Shown: piece after piece, positions 57,685 through 64,000 of the stretch
Position numbering within the stretch: the stretch's first letter is position 1
Layout of the letters: each line of letters starts with the position of its first letter
NCBI GenBank assembly: GCA_028281495.1
Contig: JANQJU010000057.1
Span: 62,001 to 126,000, forward strand
Source of the DNA: SAR324 cluster bacterium
Lineage (GTDB): Bacteria > SAR324 > NAC60-12
DNA: 64,000 bases
Direction of reading: 5' to 3'
Position numbers and translations under genes: made by a program
Notes under the pieces: model-generated
Told to the model about the DNA's origin: nothing
Seen by the model: only the letters and a program-made list of their open reading frames with translations
The model's database searches: none

Positions 57685-60453
57685 TCAAGCGACATGAACC
57701 GCCAAATCCCCTGGTAATGTGATCCGGGATTCAAAAGGACGGAAGTCTGCACCTTTTGCAGGTTTACCAAGGAAATGAATTTCAATGTCCCCACCTTGTT
57801 TTTGCAAAAAGCGTTTCACCGCATCCATCCCCACACCACGACCAGAAATCTCGCTGACTGCTTCCGCCGTTGATAAGCCCGAGTGAAAGATGAATTCTGC
57901 AATTTCCTCATCGGAAGCATTTTGATCTGCTTTTAAGAATCCGCTTTCAATCGCTTTTTCTCGAATTTGTCCTAACGCTAAGCCTCTGCCATCGTCACGG
58001 AAATGAAAAACCACTTTATCTTCGAGATAGCTCGTTTCGAGCATAATCGTGCCATTTTCTGGCTTGCCAGCCGCTTTTCGTTCTTCGGGAGCCTCAATGC
58101 CATGATCCATTGAATTACGGAAAATGTGAGTGAAGACGTCTTTTAACACAGGGGTGATGTCTGTATTCATTCGAATGTCGTTGTCTTTCAGGACGATATT
58201 GGGTGCTGCTTTACCGAGTTCTTCAGCTAAGGTCGGCATGGCCTTCACAATACCTTCCAACGTATCAGAAAGTTTTTCAGTCCCAATGGCTTTCAATAAG
58301 TTCGACACCTTATCCAAGGTGACTCGCAAACTTTCTGCGTTGTGTAGATCTGCATTGGTCAATGCTCGTTGGGCTTTTCCGAGCAAATCCGAATCCAAGA
58401 AAACACCTTCATCTACATTCTCTCCACCCAACTTGCTTCGAAAAATTTCTTCATACTCTTCAATGTAATGTTCCGCTTCGTGTAGTTCGTTGAGCAAGCG
58501 ATCTTTATTCCATCTATGCTCTTTGTCTTTACGGAGATCGTCGTAAGTATGCTCTGCTTCATGAACTGCATCTGTTAGGTACTTAAAGCCATAGGTCCGG
58601 GCATTCCCTTTGATGGTGTGCATATTTCGAAAGAGCGTTGCCAAGACTTCCACATCTTTGTTTTCGGTTTGAGCAATCAACTTTTCGTTTTCTTCTATGA
58701 ATTTATGTGCCGTGCGGGTGAACTCACGGAATTTATTCTGAGAAACCGAAAGGATTTGACCAATGATTTCCAACTCGCGTTTTTGTTTCTCAGCCTCTTC
58801 TTGCAAGCCACGGAGTTCGGTCACATCGCGAACAGTGACCATTATTTTTTCAATTTCATCCATTTCCGAAGTGATGGGATCCCAATCCAATTCCAAGATC
58901 TTGGTTCTTCCGTCATCCATCGACTTCTTAAACTCCGTCACCAAGAGATGCTTGTTGAAATCAAACATCATGGCATCTTCACCAATCAATGCCCCCAATG
59001 CTGTGGTGATTTGGTCGAGGATATTGGAGCCTAGATCACTATGAGAAAAGAGAAGTTTCATAACATCTTCATTCGCCACGTGTGAGGTCTCCAAAATAGC
59101 CTCTAGATAGGCTGAGTATTCGTGGTGAACTTTGTTGCCAGGAACGATAGTAAAAATCCCCTGGTGCATATTTTGAAGCATGTTGTTGATGTCGTTGGTT
59201 TTCTGACGAAGTTCGGCAGTACGCTCTTGAACTTTAATTTCCAATGTCCGATTTTGTTCCTCAATCACATTGAGCATTTGGATATTCTTGGTCGTCACCA
59301 CGGTCATCCGAGCAATGGTTTCGGCAAACTCGGCATCTGACTTATCGAACTTCACCTGACCGACTTCACCCGAAAAATTCATAACACCAAAAACATCCTG
59401 GTCGTCCATCATCGGAATGCAAAGCAATGAACGTGCAGGCCGGCTTTCTCCTGAACCCACAAACTTAGAATCTTTGGAGGTGTCTGGGATGAAGATCACT
59501 TCTTTGTGAAAGGCCGCGGTTCCAGCAACGCCTTCTCCCATCTTAAACTGGCGGATCGCATTTTTTGAATCTTCCCGTTCAGGATAAAAGGCTTTGATCT
59601 CCAGACGTTGGGTTTCTTTATTATAGAGATAGACTGAGCCTGCTGTGACATGGGTTTGGTCTTCCATGACCCGCAGAGCTGTTTGCAAGGCCAGAATTTG
59701 GTCATGCATTCCAGCCAATTCTTCACCAGTGGAATTCAGGACGTGAAGATCTTGGATTTTTTTACGAATGGAATCACGCATCTCAGCAAAACTTTGCGCT
59801 AGACTTCCTAGTTCGTCTTGGCGGGACGTGTCGATCTCTTTAGCGAGATTACCTTTAGCCAATTCCACCGCGCTTCCTTTCAAATCATTAATCGGCACTT
59901 TAATAATTCGGTTGGCAGTCAAAGCCACCGCTCCTGCCATGACAAAGAGCAGCAACAGCGAAAAAGCAGCAATCATAATCGTGGTGTTTAAAATCAATTC
60001 TTCGGCATTAGCCGTTGAAATGACTGACTGAATCGTTGCAATCACTTGTCCCTCTTTTTCAACATTAGAGGGTTCCGTGATAATAAATCCAGCACGTCCG
60101 GAACCATCAGAATTTCGAAAATCGGATAGCTGTTCTTCTGCAGTTTCCTCCTGCTTAAATACTAATGGGGCTTCGTCTTCTGCCTTGATATAAAGCATAG
60201 CTACGTCTTTATCGATCAAGATCGCTTGAGCGACGTTCTCTAACCCTTCTTCATCGACATTCCAAATTGGATCGCTCACTGCAATAGAAGCCAATTTCAG
60301 AGTGCCTTTTGCTTTATCAGAAATATCTTGGATGATTTGGCTACGACTTCGATCCCAGATGAGATATGCCAACACTGATAAGCCGATAGCAATTAAAGTT
60401 AGCAAAATCGCATTGAGACGGCGCACAATACTGGTGGATAAAAAATCTAACAT
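57685..60453 (-). CDS. Membrane HAMP-GAF-HPt-CheA-like histidine kinase
   Basis: A 922-residue sensor. TM helices at about 14-33 and 155-179 flank a ~120-residue periplasmic domain. HAMP (180-232), GAF (about 240-385), a coiled coil and a PAS-like region (about 425-550) follow. An HPt domain has the phosphorylatable His612 (FRNMHTIKGNARTYG), as in CheA. The ATPase has FRNSMDHGIEAPEER (about 778-792), DDGRG (820-824) and GRGVGMD (871-877). No CheW-like domain follows, so it is CheA-like only in its phosphotransfer and catalytic parts. No receiver is attached; the CheY-type protein encoded nearby could be its partner. Confidence 0.9.
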   Translation of the reverse strand: MLDFLSTSIVRRLNAILLTLIAIGLSVLAYLIWDRSRSQIIQDISDKAKGTLKLASIAVSDPIWNVDEEGLENVAQAILIDKDVAMLYIKAEDEAPLVFKQEETAEEQLSDFRNSDGSGRAGFIITEPSNVEKEGQVIATIQSVISTANAEELILNTTIMIAAFSLLLLFVMAGAVALTANRIIKVPINDLKGSAVELAKGNLAKEIDTSRQDELGSLAQSFAEMRDSIRKKIQDLHVLNSTGEELAGMHDQILALQTALRVMEDQTHVTAGSVYLYNKETQRLEIKAFYPEREDSKNAIRQFKMGEGVAGTAAFHKEVIFIPDTSKDSKFVGSGESRPARSLLCIPMMDDQDVFGVMNFSGEVGQVKFDKSDAEFAETIARMTVVTTKNIQMLNVIEEQNRTLEIKVQERTAELRQKTNDINNMLQNMHQGIFTIVPGNKVHHEYSAYLEAILETSHVANEDVMKLLFSHSDLGSNILDQITTALGALIGEDAMMFDFNKHLLVTEFKKSMDDGRTKILELDWDPITSEMDEIEKIMVTVRDVTELRGLQEEAEKQKRELEIIGQILSVSQNKFREFTRTAHKFIEENEKLIAQTENKDVEVLATLFRNMHTIKGNARTYGFKYLTDAVHEAEHTYDDLRKDKEHRWNKDRLLNELHEAEHYIEEYEEIFRSKLGGENVDEGVFLDSDLLGKAQRALTNADLHNAESLRVTLDKVSNLLKAIGTEKLSDTLEGIVKAMPTLAEELGKAAPNIVLKDNDIRMNTDITPVLKDVFTHIFRNSMDHGIEAPEERKAAGKPENGTIMLETSYLEDKVVFHFRDDGRGLALGQIREKAIESGFLKADQNASDEEIAEFIFHSGLSTAEAVSEISGRGVGMDAVKRFLQKQGGDIEIHFLGKPAKGADFRPFESRITLPGDLAVHVA

Positions 60454-61040
60454 AGAGACCTCTCCTATCCTATGGTTATGGTTGGGGATTGAAATCTATC
60501 GAAACGGATTACCCCATTAAATAGTCTGGTATGAACTAGATGGCAAACTCTCTTTTCTCCCTCCCATTAACCCACTCTTCTTTCAAAATCAATGGAACAA
60601 CAATATCTTAATGGTTCTTAAACCCATGCTTAAACAAAACCGAAACAAATGGTTAGGTAATAAAAACGAACAATGAATTCCTGGAAAAACTCCTCAGTTT
60701 CCATTCATAGGGAACTTTGATATACCTTCCGAGGAAGACCAAGGTCCGGTGTAGAACACACCTTGCGGAACGGTGTAGTTTTCTCTTTCAAAAACTAGGC
60801 TTTCGCATGGCAAGTACCTGAAATGGAAAGCAATTGACATTGTCTTTATGACACAGTAGGTAGCTTTGTATACAGGCTGGGCAGGCTGGTTCGCAAGACT
60901 TTATCAAGCTGAATTCTCAGGTATTTCGGACCTTACGGCAGTGGTTGATGTGCTAGATAAAACAAGAGTCCCGTACATTGAATTTACCCGTATTACAAAC
61001 CCAATTAATGCCTTTTCAAGTTAATCACAAAGGAGATGCT
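60454..61040. other. Divergent intergenic region before the CheY gene
   Basis: No gene is visible in these ~590 bases. A short hairpin GGTGT/ACACC (60748-60762) and a second CGGTGTAG (60771-60778) occur; spacing of the two CGGTGTAG copies is 24 bp. Promoters for the kinase and the CheY operon must lie here but no clear -35/-10 pair stands out. Confidence 0.45.
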
Positions 61041-61406
61041 ATGGCTCAGATTTTAGTGGTAGATGATTCCGCAGCAGTACGTAATGAAGTTGGAGGTTTT
61101 TTAAAAGATAATGGCTTTTCGGTCGAAACTGCTATTGATGGCAAAGATGGTTTGGATAAGCTAAAAGCGGACTCCGCTATCAAACTGGTCCTGACTGATG
61201 TCAACATGCCGAATATGGACGGATTGACTATGTCGGAAAAAATTCGTGGGGAGTTAGGAAATACCAAAGTTCATATTTTGGTACTCACTACCGAAAATGA
61301 CCCCACGATGAAACAACGGGGCAAAGCGGCTGGTGTGAAAGGATGGATTGTGAAACCATTTAATGGTGCGGCAGCGTTAGGAGCAATTAAGACGCTGGTC
61401 GGATAA
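61041..61406 (+). CDS. CheY-type single-domain response regulator
   Basis: A 121-residue receiver with no output domain. Acidic pocket residues are in ILVVDDSAAV, the phospho-acceptor Asp in VLTDVNMPNMDG, a Thr in LTTEND and the invariant Lys in WIVKPFNG. The frame extends 21 codons upstream, but AAAGGAG sits 6 bases before the ATG at 61041, giving MAQILVVDD, a usual start. First gene of the cluster cheY-MCP-cheX-cheX; it may take phosphate from the CheA-like kinase on the opposite strand. Confidence 0.93.
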   Translation: MAQILVVDDSAAVRNEVGGFLKDNGFSVETAIDGKDGLDKLKADSAIKLVLTDVNMPNMDGLTMSEKIRGELGNTKVHILVLTTENDPTMKQRGKAAGVKGWIVKPFNGAAALGAIKTLVG

Positions 61407-61423
61407 TTGTGATGTGAGGAATA

Positions 61424-62248
61424 ATGATAACTTGGTTGATTCTTGGAATGGTCGTAGGTGGCGTTCTGATTTTTCTCGTTATGTTTTTTTGGCATCGTCA
61501 AATAATGCTTCGTCAATCGGAGCAATTCAATCGAGAACGGGAGACTTGGGTTTCTCAGACACAATGGGAACAAGCTCAAGCTCAAATACAAAATCAGCAC
61601 AATGAATACGAAGCAAACCTTCACAACATTCATGGGGCCTATCAGCAGAAATTCAATGAACTCTTAGAACAAGTCGCCGAAGTAGAATCCTTAGTCAAAA
61701 AACAACACCGTTCCAGTTCTCTTACAGGAAAGTTGTCGAATTTGTCCTCCACTACTGAGAAATTAAAAGAAGAAGTTGAACAACTGCTTGGATTGGTCAC
61801 GACCTTTGAACGTTGGCATGACGGATTGTCCGAATTGCGTACCAACAACCAACTCATGCACAAGCTCAACGACGAATTCAAAGCAGTGGGGAGCCACACT
61901 GCGACGTTGTCCCTAAATGCCAGCATTGAAGCTTCCAAATCTGGTGAAGCTGGTAAGGGTTTTAAAGTCGTTGCTGAAGAAATCTCGCAATTGGCTTATC
62001 AGACTCAAGAGTTGTGTGTGAATTATGCGAAAGAGTTGGATAAAAACGACCTGCTGACCACATCCACGTTTCAAGACACTCAAGCCGGTAGTCGGATGGT
62101 TCTCAATGCAGTAGATGGTCTGCTGTATGTGGCCCAAGATCTGAAGCGTGATGTGGCCCACTTTAAAGCATCCACTGAGGAAATGAGCGCCAGTGAGGCG
62201 GTTTTTGAGAAGCTGCAAACTTTGAAATCCATCATCGACTCCCCTTAA
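61424..62248 (+). CDS. Minimal membrane MCP-like signalling protein
   Basis: A 274-residue protein with one TM helix (about 4-24), a long coiled coil (30-160) and the MCP hairpin tip SLNASIEASKSGEAGKGFKVVAEEISQLA (about 163-191), the CheA/CheW contact region of chemoreceptors. It has no periplasmic sensor, no HAMP domain and a shortened signalling helix pair. It may be a scaffold or cytoplasm-sensing receptor rather than a ligand receptor. GAGGA precedes the ATG, 17 bp after cheY, so the two are one operon. Confidence 0.82.
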   Translation: MITWLILGMVVGGVLIFLVMFFWHRQIMLRQSEQFNRERETWVSQTQWEQAQAQIQNQHNEYEANLHNIHGAYQQKFNELLEQVAEVESLVKKQHRSSSLTGKLSNLSSTTEKLKEEVEQLLGLVTTFERWHDGLSELRTNNQLMHKLNDEFKAVGSHTATLSLNASIEASKSGEAGKGFKVVAEEISQLAYQTQELCVNYAKELDKNDLLTTSTFQDTQAGSRMVLNAVDGLLYVAQDLKRDVAHFKASTEEMSASEAVFEKLQTLKSIIDSP

Positions 62249-62260
62249 AATAGGTATCAG

Positions 62261-62824
62261 GTGATCAGTCCCTCAGCAGAACAAGCATTTTCGAGTATTT
62301 TTTCCAGAAGCGTAGAAGAGGCAGTGTATCACGCAAAGAGTCCTCACCAATGGGAAATCAAATTTCTCTCCAATCTCGAAAACATCAAAGCAAAAGAGTT
62401 CATTCTGCTGACCATGTGCTCTTATGGTTTTCGTCTCTTCACAACCCTCCATTTCACCTACAATCGTAAAACCATTCAGTATATTGCTAGTATCTTAAAT
62501 ATGGACTCTGAAGAAATGAATCGCACCAAATTTTACGATTGCTTGGGAGAATACGGAAATATTTTCTGTGGTTCATTGAAACGAGAATTGGGAAAGAGCT
62601 TTCCACATCTTGGTATGTCCACACCGGATCTTTTAGAAGAACGATCCTTTCGCTATTTTGAAAATTTAAAGTATGAATATGAACTGCACAGCATCGCTAC
62701 CTCAGAAAAAAACGTTTCCTTGTTTTTTGGACTCTATGTTTGCCCTTATGGCGACCTCGACTTCAATATTCCTTTGAGCACGGAAAACAAAAGCGTCTCT
62801 ACGGGTGAGCTTGAATTATTTTAA
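62261..62824 (+). CDS. CheX-like protein
   Basis: A 187-residue protein, GTG start at 62261, 12 bp after the MCP-like gene. The middle, EEMNRTKFYDCLGEYGNIFCGSLKRELG (about 85-112), resembles the helix of CheC/CheX phosphatases that carries E-x2-N (here Glu and Asn in LGEYGNIF), which act on phospho-CheY. Similarity is distant and the fold assignment is inferred. It ends STGELELF, a tail shared with the next gene's product. Confidence 0.65.
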   Translation: MISPSAEQAFSSIFSRSVEEAVYHAKSPHQWEIKFLSNLENIKAKEFILLTMCSYGFRLFTTLHFTYNRKTIQYIASILNMDSEEMNRTKFYDCLGEYGNIFCGSLKRELGKSFPHLGMSTPDLLEERSFRYFENLKYEYELHSIATSEKNVSLFFGLYVCPYGDLDFNIPLSTENKSVSTGELELF

Positions 62825-62847
62825 TACCTTATGAATGAGGAGGAAAT

Positions 62848-63822
62848 ATGACGGAGGAGATCAAGATCGTCAGCAAAGTATTGGTTCAAGAGACTGACGA
62901 ACTCCATACAACAGATCTCAAAAGCTTTTTTGCTGACAATAACCTCATCGGGTTGAAGGCGGAAACCCATAGTAATATTCAGGAAACCCTCAAATCCACC
63001 ATCGACTTAGGGGCGGTTTTTCTTTGTGAATCTCCCGATAGTGAAGGTTTTTCCGGCACCGAAACAGCCAAAGAAATCCATAAAGTCCGCCCTGAGCTTC
63101 CAATTTTCTTACGACGCGAACACACTGATAGTCTAGAAGATTTGTCTGCAGATGTAAAAAAAGCCTGTGCTGCTGCCTATCAATCCGGTAACCAAGACAT
63201 TCTGAAGCAACTGATCGACCGCTACTTGTTCAATACTTACTATCCCAGTGGGTTCATTCGAGGAATTGAGGAAATTTCGCTGAATGCCATGCAAGCGACT
63301 TTCAAATCAACCCACATTTCCTGTAGCATTCCTTATCTCATTCGAGACCGTATCATTTATGGGGAGTTGTTCAGCATGATGGCCCTTGAAGGGCAATGGT
63401 GTCGTGGTTACATGATGCTCCAAACTGGAGAGCAGGAAATGTCCCAACTGATCGAAGGGAAAAAAACAGCCCTCCCTGAGGAAGAGGTGGACTTCCGCAC
63501 CGTAAACAATTTGATGAGCGAACTCACCAATATGATTTGGGGATCGTTCAAATCTCGCTTTTTTACGACCGAAGGTACCAACCTGAGCCATTTGATTCAG
63601 GTGCCGATTATCATCAACCATGAAAGAAAGTACATTACTTTTGGATCAGAGAACCCTCAGCTTTGTTTTCAATACACCCTGCAAGATGAAAATGGACAAT
63701 TGCCGGAAGTCACCTTATATCAGAAGTTCGTCTTTAATCTGGCATGGCAACCAGAAGAGTTTCAGGAGACACCGGATACCGTTGAGAATTTGGTTGAATC
63801 AGGAGAGCTAGAACTCTTTTAA
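62848..63822 (+). CDS. Receiver-like domain fused to CheX-like domain
   Basis: A 324-residue protein. Residues about 8-130 look like a receiver fold (KVLVQETDE...GAVFLCESPDSEGFSGTETAKEI...PIFLRRE), but the phospho-acceptor Asp position is not Asp, so it is probably not phosphorylated. Residues about 145-310 resemble a CheX/CheC fold, with NNLMSELTNMIWGSFKSRF matching the E-x2-N helix. The protein ends ESGELELF, the same tail as its neighbour. GAGGAGG precedes the ATG. Likely modulates CheY-type signalling; exact role unknown. Confidence 0.65.
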   Translation: MTEEIKIVSKVLVQETDELHTTDLKSFFADNNLIGLKAETHSNIQETLKSTIDLGAVFLCESPDSEGFSGTETAKEIHKVRPELPIFLRREHTDSLEDLSADVKKACAAAYQSGNQDILKQLIDRYLFNTYYPSGFIRGIEEISLNAMQATFKSTHISCSIPYLIRDRIIYGELFSMMALEGQWCRGYMMLQTGEQEMSQLIEGKKTALPEEEVDFRTVNNLMSELTNMIWGSFKSRFFTTEGTNLSHLIQVPIIINHERKYITFGSENPQLCFQYTLQDENGQLPEVTLYQKFVFNLAWQPEEFQETPDTVENLVESGELELF

Positions 63823-63875
63823 TTGAATCAATACGCCTCCCCATCACCCCTAGATACCTGAGCGAAAGAGGACAT

Positions 63876-64000
63876 ATGAAAAAACTTTCTCCCGAAAATG
63901 TTCACTTGGTCCACCGCTCCAAACGTTCGCGTTTGACCACGGAAGATTTTGTATTGCTGGTGGTTCACAGCCATCCCGATACACAAAAAAAAATTGTGGA
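63876..64000 (+). CDS. Unknown protein, partial (runs off the window)
   Basis: ATG 63876 behind AAAGAGGA opens a frame with no stop to the window end (41 codons), beginning MKKLSPENVHLVHRSKRSR and continuing LTTEDFVLLVVHSHPDTQKK. No family can be assigned from this part. Its position 53 bp after the receiver-CheX gene suggests the same operon. Confidence 0.6.
   Translation, partial: MKKLSPENVHLVHRSKRSRLTTEDFVLLVVHSHPDTQKKIV

Overview
The window comes from a Gram-negative bacterium of moderate GC (roughly 45%, estimated by eye). It has the b558-type succinate dehydrogenase order C-A-B, split glycyl-tRNA synthetase (glyQ/glyS), class II fumarase, Lon, Mfd, a B12-dependent ribonucleotide reductase and many chemotaxis-like and partner-switching signalling proteins. 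This fits a deltaproteobacterium-like lineage (SAR324-type is one possibility), but no marker here settles the taxonomy. I see no rRNA, tRNA, IS element, prophage or CRISPR array.

Region 1 (1-22.7 kb, all minus strand) is a surface-glycan island made of two consecutive operons. The upstream operon (about 22.56 to 15.07 kb) encodes a KdsC-like phosphatase, a NeuB-type synthase fused to a TIM-barrel isomerase/epimerase, a CMP-sugar synthetase, a methyltransferase, a PhyH-type dioxygenase, an SDR and an LIC12162-type transferase. The second (about 14.95 to 0.68 kb) is a pseudaminic-acid-type operon: pseB, pseC, an SpsF-type cytidylyltransferase fused to a degenerate class III aminotransferase, a sulfotransferase-like protein, pseG, pseI, a hexapeptide acyltransferase, a DegT aminotransferase, WbqC, two methyltransferases, a PIG-L deacetylase, a large transferase, SxtJ and DUF5989. 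Genes are tightly packed, often with ATGA overlaps. Both operons, and a pentapeptide-repeat gene at the left edge, start at sigma-70-like promoters whose -10/+1 region carries the same 17-bp palindrome (consensus close to TGTTCAWWAWTTGAACA). This suggests one unidentified repressor for all three.

Region 2 (22.9-28.6 kb) holds a membrane-bound hybrid histidine kinase that ends in its own LytTR DNA-binding domain. It is followed by a 420-bp intergenic stretch with a repeated TGCGGTAAC-type motif, then a STAS protein, a zinc-ribbon-like protein, a DUF924 gene and membrane proteins of unknown function.

Region 3 (28.6-52 kb) is mostly housekeeping: a GH31 glucosidase, Mfd, polyphosphate kinase, sdhCAB, glyQS, fumC, Lon, thioredoxin with a divergent HxlR regulator, an RsbU-like phosphatase response regulator and a Bcp peroxiredoxin. 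Two very small genes with good ribosome-binding sites lie in the gaps (46.1 and 52.1 kb).

Region 4 (52.7-64 kb) has the B12-dependent reductase nrdJ, whose leader is highly structured and faintly cobalamin-riboswitch-like, then an EamA transporter. A chemotaxis-like signalling set follows: a CheA-like kinase without a CheW domain, CheY, a minimal membrane MCP-like protein and two CheX-like proteins that share the C-terminal tail GELELF.
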